A stretch of 35,190 nucleotides of DNA from Bacteroidales bacterium (GCA_017469425.1 JAFUGJ010000005.1:1-35190); one strand, 5' to 3'; positions 7,275 through 15,757 are shown, numbered from the stretch's first letter. Notes: generated from the sequence alone by a model not told the origin. Numbers and translations: made by a program.

Positions 7275-8900
7275 TCAATTGAAAAGCATTAGCTGCCGAA
7301 GGCTGACTTTTTCTTTGTCGTTGCTGAGTTGCACACGGAAACGCTGCGCTTTCACGGGAGCGAAGGGCAAGGTGATACCTGTGCCGTCGCCACTTCCGGA
7401 AGCCAGGGTTTTCCATTCTCCGTGGATATTGGCCTGTACGGTATATTGCTGATTGATGCCATCCCAATTCTGCCAAGGCTCAACGCTGGCAAGGCACTGG
7501 ACGGTCTGAGGCAAAGGCAGTTCTATTTCCACCATGGCCTCGTGCCCGTCGGAGGTCCATGTCGATTTATAATCGGCATCGCTAAGTTCTTTTATCACCT
7601 TGCCCCCGACGGTCATCGGCGCGCCTTCGGTAGGCACATCCTGAGTCGGAATCTGCTCCTTCAGTTCCACCGCAAGGACCGAAACCGCCGCATCGGGTGC
7701 GAAAGGAGGAAGGGAAAAGGAGGTGGCGCCTCCCGAATGTCCTTCTTTTATCTTTACCGAAGGGTCGGCAAGGAGCCGGGCGCTCCTGACTTTCGCACTA
7801 TAGGGAATGCTGATGTTCCGGTCCCACCGGGTGATATGAAGATACAGGATATTTCCCTTGCGGGTGGCATATCCGAAAGGGAGGAAGGGGAAGGGAGAAG
7901 CTTCAGTGCCGTAAATCGCTTCACCGTTAACCTCCATCCAGTCGCCGATTCTCTCAAGATTGTCGCGGCATATCTGCGGTATCGTGCCGTATTTGTCCGG
8001 GCCTATGTTAAGCAGAAGGTTCCCTCCCTTGCTCACGATTTCCACGAGTTTCCGAATTAGCTCGGAGGATGATTTCCAGTTGTCGTCGTAGGCACAGTAG
8101 GCCCAGTGGCGGTTCATGGTCATGCAGGTTTCCCACACGCTGCCCGGATACCCCGTGGCGGGAACGAACTGCTCGGGGGTTATCACATCGCCCACCATGC
8201 CGCCACCCATACGGTTGTTCAGGATAATGTTCGGACGGGCGCGGACGGCGTCATAGAATTTCAGGGCCTCTTCATGGGTGATGTCGCCGCCCTGGTCGAA
8301 CCAGACTATATCCGTATCCGGGAACCGCCCAAGCAGTTCCTCAACCTGTGGAAGGGCAATCTTGTTGATGTAGTCATCCCTGCTTCCCTGATGGGCCGGG
8401 TCCCATGCGCATCCGTTGGCTCCGGGATGATACCAGTCCAGCATGTGGGAATAGTAGAAGCCGAAATGCAGGCCCTGCTCTCCGCAAGCGCGGTACAGTT
8501 CCGCAATCACATCTTTGTCGTAAGGAGTGGCATCTATGATATTATAAGGTGTCACCTCCGACTTGAACATGGAAAAGCCGTCGTGGTGCTTGGCGGTTAC
8601 CACCAGGTAACGCTGCCCGGCACGCTTTGCAAGACGAATCCAGTCGTCGGCATCGAAACGGACGGGATTGAACTGCTTTGCAAGGGCGGAATACTCCGCG
8701 ATGGGAATCTGCTTGCTGTGCATCATCCACTCCCCGCCGTCGGTCTTGTCGCCATACATGCCGGCCAGTTCGGTGTATATGCCCCAATGTATGAACATCC
8801 CGAACTTCGCCTCACGGAACCATTCCAACCTGTCGGCCTGCTGTCCGTACAGGGTCAGCCCTATAAAAGCCAGGGCAAGCATTGCGCTAATCTTTTTCAT
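7275..8900 (-). CDS. GH29 alpha-L-fucosidase with C-terminal F5/8-type (CBM32-like) domain
   Basis: A secreted glycoside hydrolase predicted to remove alpha-linked L-fucose from host or plant glycans. The signal peptide is MKKISAMLALAFIGLTLYGQ. The GH29 catalytic barrel follows: KFGMFIHWG near residue 32, TAKHHDGF at 102-109, and the nucleophile motif VWFDQG with Asp202. From about residue 430 to 541 a beta-sandwich like F5/8 type C carbohydrate-binding domains ends the protein. I start at the ATG at 8900 because it gives the signal peptide; an in-frame ATG at 8948 adds an unlikely 16 residues and lies within the promoter. Only 61 bases separate its stop from the NigD-like start, so read-through into the sigma operon is possible. 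Exact linkage specificity is not readable. Confidence 0.92.
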   Translation of the reverse strand: MKKISAMLALAFIGLTLYGQQADRLEWFREAKFGMFIHWGIYTELAGMYGDKTDGGEWMMHSKQIPIAEYSALAKQFNPVRFDADDWIRLAKRAGQRYLVVTAKHHDGFSMFKSEVTPYNIIDATPYDKDVIAELYRACGEQGLHFGFYYSHMLDWYHPGANGCAWDPAHQGSRDDYINKIALPQVEELLGRFPDTDIVWFDQGGDITHEEALKFYDAVRARPNIILNNRMGGGMVGDVITPEQFVPATGYPGSVWETCMTMNRHWAYCAYDDNWKSSSELIRKLVEIVSKGGNLLLNIGPDKYGTIPQICRDNLERIGDWMEVNGEAIYGTEASPFPFLPFGYATRKGNILYLHITRWDRNISIPYSAKVRSARLLADPSVKIKEGHSGGATSFSLPPFAPDAAVSVLAVELKEQIPTQDVPTEGAPMTVGGKVIKELSDADYKSTWTSDGHEAMVEIELPLPQTVQCLASVEPWQNWDGINQQYTVQANIHGEWKTLASGSGDGTGITLPFAPVKAQRFRVQLSNDKEKVSLRQLMLFN

Positions 8901-8920
8901 CGTCGTATCTGCTGCAGACA

Positions 8921-8948
8921 CAAAGATAATAAAAAGAGATTGATGCAA
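8921..8948 (-). promoter_or_regulatory. Predicted promoter of the GH29 fucosidase gene
   Basis: On the minus strand TATCTTTG (8928-8921) matches the Bacteroidota -7 consensus TAnnTTTG exactly. TTGC at 8948-8945 could serve as the -33 element with a 16-base spacer, a little short of the usual 19-21. The -7 lies about 20 bases before the chosen ATG, which supports the shorter start. Confidence 0.55.
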
Positions 8949-8993
8949 GATTTTGCACAGCGCGAGTTTAAATAGTAGAAAGACAAAAGAATT

Positions 8994-10469
8994 ATGAAAA
9001 CAAAGCTCCTATTTTTCGTTTTGACAGTTGCAGGTTTTGCTTTTGCATCATGCAGCATGAATGACTATTATGACGGTTTCAGCGGTTATCCGGAATACAG
9101 CTACGATGAACAAACAAGTCCGGAATCCGGAGACAATTTCGATGTGATAAAGGAAAACCCGTTTGTCAGCACAAGCGAGCAGCCTGTATCGACCTTCTCC
9201 GTCGATGCGGACGGCGCCGCCTATGCATATATGAGAAGATGCATCAATTCCGGCTTCCTCCCTGATGCGAATTCCGTCAGGATAGAAGAATTCCTCAATT
9301 ATTTCACATTCAACTATGCTGACCCCGAAGGGAATGAGACCCTTGCAATAAATGCCGAGGTTGGCGGATGTCCATGGGCCGAAAAGCATAAACTGATACG
9401 CCTCGGGCTCAAAGGGAAAACACTCAAAAACGAAGAAATTCCCGATGCCAACTACATCCTGCTGATTGACACTTCCGGCTCAATGTCGGGCGACGACCGC
9501 ATCAACCTGCTGAAAAGCGGCCTCATCGCCATGATAGACTACATGAAACCCTCCGACCGCATCGCCATCATCACCTATTCCGGGAGCGTGAAAAAGGTTC
9601 TTGAATCAACGCTGGTGAAAGATGCGCAAACCATAAAGAACGCCATCCGGGGACTCTCGGCGAGCGGAGCCACAGCCGGAGGTGCCGCCATGAAGATGGC
9701 TTATGAAGAAGCCACGGCGCACTATATTACCGGAGGCAACAACCGCATTATCATGTGCACCGACGGGGATTTCAATGTAGGCGTTTCGAGCACGGAAGCC
9801 CTGGTGGAAATGGTCGAGAGCTACCTGGACAAGGGTATCTACCTCAGTATAATGGGCTTCGGCACGGGCAATTTTCAGGATGCCAGGATGGAAAACCTCT
9901 CCAACCACGGCAACGGCACTTACACATATATCGACTCCGAAGAAGAGATGATGAAAGTCTTTGTCAACGAACGCAGCCATTTTTATGCGGTAGCTAATGA
10001 TACCAAATGCCAGATTACATTCAATCCGCAGTATGTTGACAGTTACCGCCTGATAGGATATGAAAACAGGGTGATGAATAACGAAGACTTCGAAGATGAC
10101 AAAAAGGATGCAGGAGAGATTGGCGCAGGACAGACCGTAACCGCACTTTACGAAATTGTGCCGACAGAAGACTTCGCCACGGATGCCATTCTTGCGGATT
10201 TTGATGTCCGCTACAAGAAGGCTCTCGGAGAAGAAAGCAGGGGGCTGTCACTCAAAATTAAATCTTCATCAGCCAGGCCATCCGACGAATTCGACTTCGC
10301 CGCAGGCATAGCTGCATACGGACTGTGGCTCAGGAATTCGGAATACAAGGGCACAGCCAGCGCCAGCCTTGCAGAAGAACTCGTCGGGCCCTCACTTGAT
10401 TACGACCACCTCGGACTCCGGGCCCAGCTTGCAGAATTGATTCACAAGGCCGCAAGCCTTAAAAAATAA
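8994..10469 (+). CDS. YfbK-type von Willebrand factor A lipoprotein
   Basis: A 491-residue lipoprotein: signal peptide with lipobox cysteine at residue 20 (GFAFASC). The N-terminal vWF_A-associated domain contains the family signature STFSVDADGAAYAYMRR and the RIEEFLNYF block, about residues 60-125. A vWA domain spans about 150-325 with the metal-site (MIDAS) motif DTSGS at 159-163, a threonine in SASGATAGG and an aspartate in CTDGDFN. A C-terminal DUF3520-like domain follows (about 340-490). vWA domains bind protein partners through a divalent cation; the partner here is unknown. It stands alone, divergent from the fucosidase, with its own terminator downstream. I found no clear TAnnTTTG in front of it. 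Confidence 0.9.
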   Translation: MKTKLLFFVLTVAGFAFASCSMNDYYDGFSGYPEYSYDEQTSPESGDNFDVIKENPFVSTSEQPVSTFSVDADGAAYAYMRRCINSGFLPDANSVRIEEFLNYFTFNYADPEGNETLAINAEVGGCPWAEKHKLIRLGLKGKTLKNEEIPDANYILLIDTSGSMSGDDRINLLKSGLIAMIDYMKPSDRIAIITYSGSVKKVLESTLVKDAQTIKNAIRGLSASGATAGGAAMKMAYEEATAHYITGGNNRIIMCTDGDFNVGVSSTEALVEMVESYLDKGIYLSIMGFGTGNFQDARMENLSNHGNGTYTYIDSEEEMMKVFVNERSHFYAVANDTKCQITFNPQYVDSYRLIGYENRVMNNEDFEDDKKDAGEIGAGQTVTALYEIVPTEDFATDAILADFDVRYKKALGEESRGLSLKIKSSSARPSDEFDFAAGIAAYGLWLRNSEYKGTASASLAEELVGPSLDYDHLGLRAQLAELIHKAASLKK

Positions 10470-10491
10470 GGTATAGTCAATGAATAAGATG

Positions 10492-10522
10492 AAGCCGGTC
10501 GGGAATAACCCAACCGGCTTTT
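10492..10522 (+). terminator. Rho-independent terminator after the vWA gene
   Basis: The arms AAGCCGGT (10492-10499) and ACCGGCTT (10513-10520) pair perfectly around a loop that can form an additional GGG/CCC pairing. The run continues TTTT through 10522. It begins 22 bases after the vWA stop codon and just before the convergent tRNA gene. Confidence 0.85.
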
Positions 10523-10527
10523 GATTG

Positions 10528-10611
10528 TGCGGGAGATCAGAGTCGAACTGACACGTCTTCACCAGACACTAGCTCCTGAAACTAGCGCGTCTACCATTTC
10601 GCCACTCCCGC
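10528..10611 (-). tRNA. tRNA-Leu (anticodon CAG)
   Basis: Read on the minus strand, the 84-base gene begins GCGGGAG and ends CTCCCGC plus discriminator A, giving a perfect 7-bp acceptor stem. The anticodon loop is TTCAGGA, anticodon CAG. A long variable arm (TGTCTGGTGAAGACG region) is typical of tRNA-Leu, and a TTCGACT T-loop is present. The 3' CCA is not encoded. Confidence 0.96.
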
Positions 10612-10621
10612 TAGCGGACTG

Positions 10622-10629
10622 CAAAGATA
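10622..10629 (-). promoter_or_regulatory. Predicted -7 element for tRNA-Leu
   Basis: TATCTTTG on the minus strand matches TAnnTTTG and ends 11 bases before the mature tRNA 5' end. No clear TTTG -33 element is visible upstream. It sits in the 28-base gap between the DUF3575-like gene and the tRNA. Confidence 0.5.
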
Positions 10630-10639
10630 GTAATTTTTT

Positions 10640-11188
10640 TTAGAAAATATAACTTAGTGCAATTATCATGTCGTTTGGCAGCATAAAGGCTGTGTTTCCG
10701 GCACCTGTCCTGCGTCCGCAGGTAGGACAGGCATAAGTCACATACTTGGTGTAGCCGCCCCAGAGTCCGATTCCGAGGTCGAGGTTGAAATGCTTGCCCA
10801 GCATTTTGGAGTAACCAGCCCCGATGCCTGCACCATAGCGGTCGCCCTCAGAAGTAATCAGCGTCACCGTTTCTGCTTCATTGAATTCCTGATACTGGAG
10901 TTTGCCGCTGAGCCACCATCCGGAATATATATGCCAGGGCCAGAAACGGGTTCCCACGGAATAAAGCTGCTGGCGCAGCATGCCGCCGGAATCGTACTTC
11001 ATCCCTGCGTTTACGCTCCAATGACGGGTAAAGCCGTACGAAGCTTCAAGGTTCGCAGAGCCTGACCTTGCATAATCGACGACATTGGTGGAGAAAGACA
11101 GTTCCTGTGCTACGGCAGAGTGCGGCACGAGGCAGCCCACGATGGTGAGCTGCGCCGCACAGACAAATAATTTGAAGAAGTTTTTCAT
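10640..11188 (-). CDS. DUF3575-like outer-membrane protein
   Basis: A 182-residue secreted protein. The signal peptide is cleavable (about residues 1-28, ending AVAQE). The remainder alternates short amphipathic strands with many aromatic residues and ends in SYIF, as outer-membrane barrels do. The blocks NVVDYARSGSANLEASYGFT, RHWSVNAGMKYD and WPWHIYSGWW resemble DUF3575 proteins, often found near Bacteroidota fimbrial and adhesin loci. A YACPTCGRR loop with a CxxC motif near the C-terminus is unusual for a barrel. It follows the HExxH lipoprotein gene by 14 bases and is probably co-transcribed with it. No function is known. Confidence 0.65.
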   Translation of the reverse strand: MKNFFKLFVCAAQLTIVGCLVPHSAVAQELSFSTNVVDYARSGSANLEASYGFTRHWSVNAGMKYDSGGMLRQQLYSVGTRFWPWHIYSGWWLSGKLQYQEFNEAETVTLITSEGDRYGAGIGAGYSKMLGKHFNLDLGIGLWGGYTKYVTYACPTCGRRTGAGNTAFMLPNDMIIALSYIF

Positions 11189-11202
11189 AATTTAAGCATT
11201 GT

Positions 11203-12798
11203 TTAACGATAGTAGCGGTTGAAAGCCATTTGAATATTGGTCTTGAATTCGGGGTAGAGGTTGAGCAATTTGTCGCGAAGCAGGTCGCGGTCGGTAACAT
11301 CGGAGAGCAGCGCCTTGGAAATCTGGTAGCGGTTGAGCCCCCTTTCGTCCAGGAACATGAAAATCTGCGGATAGAACCACCAGGAAGTGCCGAATGCGGC
11401 CTCACTCTCGGGATAGCGCAGGCGATATAGCTTTGATTCCATGTAGTATGCCCACATTTCCCCGACCTCGCACACTCCGGAATCTTCCTCTCCCCCGCTG
11501 CCATAAGTTACGAACCCGGAGGAAATGAAAGAGCCGAGAACATACTCAATGAATCTGTCCCAATATTCTTTTCCGGCCTGCTGGAAGTGCGTGGCATGGG
11601 ATAACTCGTGCACGGTACTGGCAAAGACGGATGCATAATCCTTGCAGTTCCTGGTTCCTATGGTAATGTCGGGCAGGAACCACTTCACGATGGTGGCATA
11701 CTCGCCAAGATATTTGCCTATCATGGTATTATCTATCCCTGCGCCATGCTGCATCATAACCGTGCTGCTGGAGCTCATCTTGCCGAAAAGCCACAGCCGC
11801 AGATTGGACGGGGGCGCTTTCATCGCCACCTTGCTGTTGCTGCACTGTTCGAAATAATCCCAGACCGTGTTGTTCACCACGCAGCGGCAGAACAGGCTGT
11901 GGTCGCTCTTGCTGCTCACTTCCATGTCGTATCCCTCGGCAGAATGTTTTCCCATAGTTGAGGAAGAGCCTCCCACCAGAATCAGGTTCAGTCCTATGCC
12001 AAAGCCCTTTTTATTCTTGAATACCAGCCAATAGCGTGGCTTTGAGGAGAAGGATTTCCCCATCTGGTAATACCCGTTCTCATCGGTATAGGTCTGGGCT
12101 ATCTTCACAAAAACATTGCACGCCACGCGAACCCCGCGAACTCCCTCCGGGGCGTCTGGATAATAGTCGTCCACCAGGGTTACCCTGCCGGATGGTTTGG
12201 ACTCGGAAGAGCCCTTGGTGCCGGGTTCCGAGAGCATGTGGGCATTGCCGGTGATGCGGAAAGCCTCCCTTTCCACCGCCTCCCAGTCGATGCCATCCGC
12301 ATCCGCACGGGTTATCACCTCATGTTCGGTAATATGGCACCTGTCAAGAATCTCGTACCGTATCCCTTTCGGGAAATCAAAATCGGGCGGAAGCACTGCG
12401 TACTGCCAGGTAATGTCGCCCTCCGGAACGGTGGGGTCATGGTAGTAGTCGCCGTCGCGTACAATTTCGAAATCCACGGGGTGGTCGAGCATCTCCACGC
12501 CGAGCGAATCCAAAGTATCGTACTGGTCCTGACCGGAAGGGAGGAAACGCACATACAGGTGCGTGGTGCTCACCTCTCCTTCCACGGCTTTGGCAGGATA
12601 GAGCGACGCAAGGGCTTTGGTGACATTGCCAACCGAATAAGGGTCGTCGAGTTGTTTTCCAAGTACCATCATCCCGTGCGTAAGGGCCTCCTCTTCTGAA
12701 GAAGACACTCCCGGAATGTCCGGAGAGCCTGAATCAAGACTGCACGAAAGCAGCCCGCAGCCCCACAAGGCAAGAAAAAAGAGTTTCGAGTGTTTCAT
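11203..12798 (-). CDS. Putative zinc-metallopeptidase-like lipoprotein (HELSHATH)
   Basis: A 531-residue predicted lipoprotein with signal peptide MKHSKLFFLALWGCGLLSCS and lipobox cysteine 19. The central part (about residues 195-260) looks like a carboxypeptidase-regulatory-type beta-domain, with VRGVRVACNVFVKIAQTYTD and NGYYQMG. Near the C-terminus is VHELSHATHF, an HExxH motif at residues 397-401 with a further His at 404. It is followed by an acidic stretch around CEVGEMWAYYMES that could give the third zinc ligand. I infer a surface or periplasmic zinc peptidase; the family is not one I recognise by name. The ATG at 12798 is chosen for the signal peptide over one at 12840, which lies upstream of the predicted -7 element. 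It pairs with the DUF3575-like gene 14 bases downstream. Confidence 0.7.
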   Translation of the reverse strand: MKHSKLFFLALWGCGLLSCSLDSGSPDIPGVSSSEEEALTHGMMVLGKQLDDPYSVGNVTKALASLYPAKAVEGEVSTTHLYVRFLPSGQDQYDTLDSLGVEMLDHPVDFEIVRDGDYYHDPTVPEGDITWQYAVLPPDFDFPKGIRYEILDRCHITEHEVITRADADGIDWEAVEREAFRITGNAHMLSEPGTKGSSESKPSGRVTLVDDYYPDAPEGVRGVRVACNVFVKIAQTYTDENGYYQMGKSFSSKPRYWLVFKNKKGFGIGLNLILVGGSSSTMGKHSAEGYDMEVSSKSDHSLFCRCVVNNTVWDYFEQCSNSKVAMKAPPSNLRLWLFGKMSSSSTVMMQHGAGIDNTMIGKYLGEYATIVKWFLPDITIGTRNCKDYASVFASTVHELSHATHFQQAGKEYWDRFIEYVLGSFISSGFVTYGSGGEEDSGVCEVGEMWAYYMESKLYRLRYPESEAAFGTSWWFYPQIFMFLDERGLNRYQISKALLSDVTDRDLLRDKLLNLYPEFKTNIQMAFNRYYR

Positions 12799-12823
12799 AT
12801 TCCATCTGTTTTGTATCCGTCGG

Positions 12824-12831
12824 CAAATGTA
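12824..12831 (-). promoter_or_regulatory. Predicted -7 element for the HExxH lipoprotein operon
   Basis: TACATTTG on the minus strand fits TAnnTTTG and lies 25 bases before the ATG at 12798. No well-spaced -33 TTTG is visible. It lies back to back with the promoter of the histidine phosphatase. Confidence 0.45.
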
Positions 12832-12888
12832 GCGCTGCAAAAGCGATGAAAAAGTTTTAAAACGATTAATTGCATCAATGCCCCTCTC

Positions 12889-12919
12889 TTGTATGTAGAA
12901 AGCGCTTTTACTATATTTG
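12889..12919 (+). promoter_or_regulatory. Predicted promoter of the histidine phosphatase gene
   Basis: TTGT at 12889-12892 and TATATTTG at 12912-12919 are separated by exactly 19 bases, a very good match to the Bacteroidota housekeeping promoter (TTTG, 19-21 bases, TAnnTTTG). It places transcription start near 12925, so the coding region must begin after it. Confidence 0.75.
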
Positions 12920-12933
12920 CAAACTGTTCCAAT

Positions 12934-14196
12934 ATGCTTATCATGAATTTTTTGTATTGTTTCTTTATACTGTTTTCAGCATCCTTACAGCCTGAAACCC
13001 AAATGCTTGAGACCATCAGGCAGGACAAGTACCTTGCAGCAGGCAATCACCACACATACATCGCCCCGGACAAAAAATGTCTTGACACCAAGGCTCCACG
13101 GGGATACAAGCCTTTCTATATCGGATACTATGGAAGGCATGGCAGCAGGTTCCTCACCGGCAAGATTGAGTTCATTTCGGGATACAGGGAAAAATTCGAC
13201 TCTCTCCATGTCCTGGGGCTTCTCACGGAAGAGGGAGAACAGCTTAGGGATTGGCTGAAATGGAGCGAGGAGATGCACAGAGGAAACGAAGGGATGCTGA
13301 CACAGACAGGATATGAAGAGGAAAAAGGGATTGGTGAGCGTTTTGCCAGGCGCTACCGCAGAATATTTCATCAGAAAACAAGAAAAAGCGTCAGATGGCG
13401 TTCCTCTCCGGTGCTGAGGAGCGCGATGACCGGAACAAGTTTCCTGCTTTCACTGCAGCGCAGTGCACCCCGTCTGCAGTTTGACCTGAATGCAGGGCCA
13501 AGGTATTATTTTACCCGCTGGGACCCCAACCCATCCCTGGATGAAACCGAAAACAGAATTGCGGATTCCCTTTTCCGCGCCCGTTTCCCGGAGCAGGAAT
13601 TCTGGACGCGCATGACTGCGGATTCGCAGAAGTCCGGAAGTATTCTTGGCGATACATACACCGCAGCCTGCGAAATCATTCATATTCTCGGCATCAGCCG
13701 CTGCATCGACAAAGAAGCAGACCCTTACGCATTGTTTACCGAAGAAGAGTTGTTTGCCTATGCAGTGTCGCAGAATGCCAGGATAGCCGCATGGTTTACA
13801 CACAGCACGGAAACGGGATGCTACCGCGACACCAATGCCGGTTCGCATCTGGTGCACGAAGTGCTCGCAAGGGCCCAGGAAGCAGTCGACGGCAACGACA
13901 TCTGCGCCGACCTCCGTTTCGGCCACGATTCCGGAGTGGCGCCAAGCCTGAGTTTCCTGCATTCAGAGGGCTACGACCAATGCACTTCCCTTTCCGACAC
14001 ATATATCAGCTGGCCCGCATACAAACATGTCACCATGGGATGCAGTTACGCTTTCGTGCTGTACCGCAACAGAAAAGGCGAAGTGCTGGTCAAGCTCCTC
14101 GAAAACGAAAAGGAGACCACCGTTCCAGCGCTCTCCCCTTTCAAAGGCCCCTATTACCGCTGGGGCGACTTCAAAGCGTATTGCGAGGCTCTTTAG
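12934..14196 (+). CDS. Histidine-type phosphatase, MINPP (phytase)-like
   Basis: A 420-residue secreted branch-2 histidine phosphatase. A hydrophobic N-terminus (MLIMNFLYCFFILFSAS) serves as signal sequence. The catalytic motif YYGRHGSR has Arg68 and His69, and the proton-donor block DLRFGHDSG has His331-Asp332. Family members of this layout in Bacteroides act as multiple inositol polyphosphate phosphatases (phytases) and are exported in vesicles. Substrate here is inferred only. The frame is open further upstream to 12889, but that part contains the promoter, so I start at ATG 12934 (an ATG at 12943 is also possible). It converges on deoC with stop codons overlapping by 4 bases. Confidence 0.8.
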   Translation: MLIMNFLYCFFILFSASLQPETQMLETIRQDKYLAAGNHHTYIAPDKKCLDTKAPRGYKPFYIGYYGRHGSRFLTGKIEFISGYREKFDSLHVLGLLTEEGEQLRDWLKWSEEMHRGNEGMLTQTGYEEEKGIGERFARRYRRIFHQKTRKSVRWRSSPVLRSAMTGTSFLLSLQRSAPRLQFDLNAGPRYYFTRWDPNPSLDETENRIADSLFRARFPEQEFWTRMTADSQKSGSILGDTYTAACEIIHILGISRCIDKEADPYALFTEEELFAYAVSQNARIAAWFTHSTETGCYRDTNAGSHLVHEVLARAQEAVDGNDICADLRFGHDSGVAPSLSFLHSEGYDQCTSLSDTYISWPAYKHVTMGCSYAFVLYRNRKGEVLVKLLENEKETTVPALSPFKGPYYRWGDFKAYCEAL

Positions 14197-14996
14197 AAGA
14201 ACTTCACTTCCCGTCCTTCGATGGCGCTCATGAGGGCATTGCCCACACGGCTGACGCCAAAGCGGAAATAGTCTTTATTCAGCCACTCATCTCCGAGGAC
14301 TTCGAGTCCGATATTGTAATAGACAAGGGCATCTTCGGCGGTCGCGATTCCACCGGCTGCCTTGAAACCGACCTTGCGTCCGGTCCGGGCATGGTAGTCG
14401 CGGATGGCTTCGCACATCACGCGGGCAGCCTCAGGCGTAGCGTTCACGGAAACTTTTCCGGTCGATGTCTTTATAAAATCGGCACCGGCTTCCATTGCAA
14501 GCAACGAAGCCTTGCGGATGAGCTCGGGGGTCTTGAGAAGCCCGGTTTCGAGGATAACCTTTAGCACAATCTTGCGGCCGAGCTTTTCACCGGCAGCATC
14601 AATCGCAGCCTTCATAACCCGGATTTCCTCTGCTGCACCTGCCTCATCGCCCGCAAGGAATTTATTGAGAGCAAGCACGATGTCGATTTCATCGGCACCG
14701 TTTTCGACAGCAAGCTCGCACTCGCGCACCTTCACCTCCAGAAAACTCTGGGCGGTGGGGAAGCAGCTGGAAACCGCAGTAACATGAAGTTCTTCGCAAG
14801 GGCGGTTCTCACGGACGACATTTGCGAGATTGGGGAACACGCAAACCGATGCAGGTAAGGGATAAGAAGGATATTCCTTCTGCAACGCCACCACTTTATC
14901 CACGAGATTCTTCACACTCTTGGGAGTATCCTCGGGATGCAGGGTGGTAAGGTCCATGAAGGAAAAACATTTCTTTAGAATTTCAGTCTGGTTCAT
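14193..14996 (-). CDS. deoC: Deoxyribose-phosphate aldolase
   Basis: Cleaves 2-deoxyribose 5-phosphate to glyceraldehyde 3-phosphate and acetaldehyde in deoxynucleoside salvage. Class I aldolase features are plain: the Schiff-base lysine in DFIKTSTGK (Lys176), the second catalytic lysine in GFKAAGGI (Lys212), and the acid EIDIVLALN (Asp105). Length 267 residues fits the longer DeoC group. It is the last gene of the ftsY-pheT-DUF4296-radical SAM run, 5 bases after the radical SAM stop. There are no deo neighbours, so its expression is tied to housekeeping genes. Confidence 0.95.
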   Translation of the reverse strand: MNQTEILKKCFSFMDLTTLHPEDTPKSVKNLVDKVVALQKEYPSYPLPASVCVFPNLANVVRENRPCEELHVTAVSSCFPTAQSFLEVKVRECELAVENGADEIDIVLALNKFLAGDEAGAAEEIRVMKAAIDAAGEKLGRKIVLKVILETGLLKTPELIRKASLLAMEAGADFIKTSTGKVSVNATPEAARVMCEAIRDYHARTGRKVGFKAAGGIATAEDALVYYNIGLEVLGDEWLNKDYFRFGVSRVGNALMSAIEGREVKFF

Positions 14997-15001
14997 ATTG
15001 G

Positions 15002-15757
15002 TTATGCTTTAATCTGTATATTGAATCCTTCGTCGAGCAGAGGCTGCACAAAGCTGCGCATCTGCGCTTCGGTAAACTTCTCCAGACCCTTCCCGGGAGT
15101 GGGCCGGTCGATGGTGTATACCATGATTTCCCGAGGCCGGAGGACGCGTACCATCTCCATCCACGGAAGCAGCACCTCCGGCGACGACGAGTCGAAGGAA
15201 GGACTTCGGAGGAACATGGTCTGCAGCACGAAGTCTCCCTCGAACTGGGCCAGGTCGCGGACCACCTGCAGGGGTTCATATCCGGCATAGGGCTGATTGA
15301 TTCTGGCCGCAAGTTCAGCGGTGGGAGCGTCGATTTTAAGTATGGGATTGTCTACCTTACGGAGCGCGGCGACAACCTCGGGATGAGAGAGCCTGGTGGC
15401 ATTTGACAGCACCGACACCTTGGCCGAAGGGAAGAATGTGTTGCGCAGCATCAGCGTGTCGTCGATAATGCGGGGAAAATCGGGATTCAGCGTAGGTTCA
15501 CCATCGCCCGAAAAGGTTATGGAGTCTATCGCCGTGCCGTCGAGCATGCACTGCTGCAGCTTATCTTCGAGGGCGGAACGCACTTCTGCGGCGGTAGGAA
15601 GCCTCTTGTCGTCACGACCGTCTTTATTCCATCCGCATTCGCAGTAGATACAATCGAAGTTACAGAGTTTCCCATTGACAGGCAGGAGATTGATGCCCAG
15701 CGAGCTGCCGAGCCTGCGGCTGAAAATGGGGCCGAATACGGTTTCCTCACGCATCAT
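15002..15757 (-). CDS. Radical SAM protein (small [4Fe-4S] enzyme)
   Basis: A 251-residue radical SAM protein with the cluster motif CNFDCIYC (Cys32, Cys36, Cys39) and the following SAM-binding block FSGDGEPTL near residue 105. The remainder keeps a partial TIM-barrel with a short C-terminal part and no extra cysteine cluster. Related Bacteroidota proteins are annotated only as radical SAM proteins; the product of the reaction is unknown. Its ATG at 15757 overlaps the upstream TGA in an ATGA arrangement, implying translational coupling; a second ATG follows immediately at 15754. Confidence 0.88.
   Translation of the reverse strand: MMREETVFGPIFSRRLGSSLGINLLPVNGKLCNFDCIYCECGWNKDGRDDKRLPTAAEVRSALEDKLQQCMLDGTAIDSITFSGDGEPTLNPDFPRIIDDTLMLRNTFFPSAKVSVLSNATRLSHPEVVAALRKVDNPILKIDAPTAELAARINQPYAGYEPLQVVRDLAQFEGDFVLQTMFLRSPSFDSSSPEVLLPWMEMVRVLRPREIMVYTIDRPTPGKGLEKFTEAQMRSFVQPLLDEGFNIQIKA

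Noticed and set aside
7285-8975. Plus-strand open frames opposite the fucosidase gene
   Set aside because: No domain match and they run through GH29 catalytic motifs on the other strand.
10528-10611. tRNA-Leu as an attachment site for a mobile element
   Set aside because: I found no integrase gene and no repeat of the tRNA 3' end nearby.
12889-12933. Start of the histidine phosphatase at a TTG upstream
   Set aside because: That TTG is the -33 element of a well-spaced promoter; the ATG at 12934 gives a good signal sequence.
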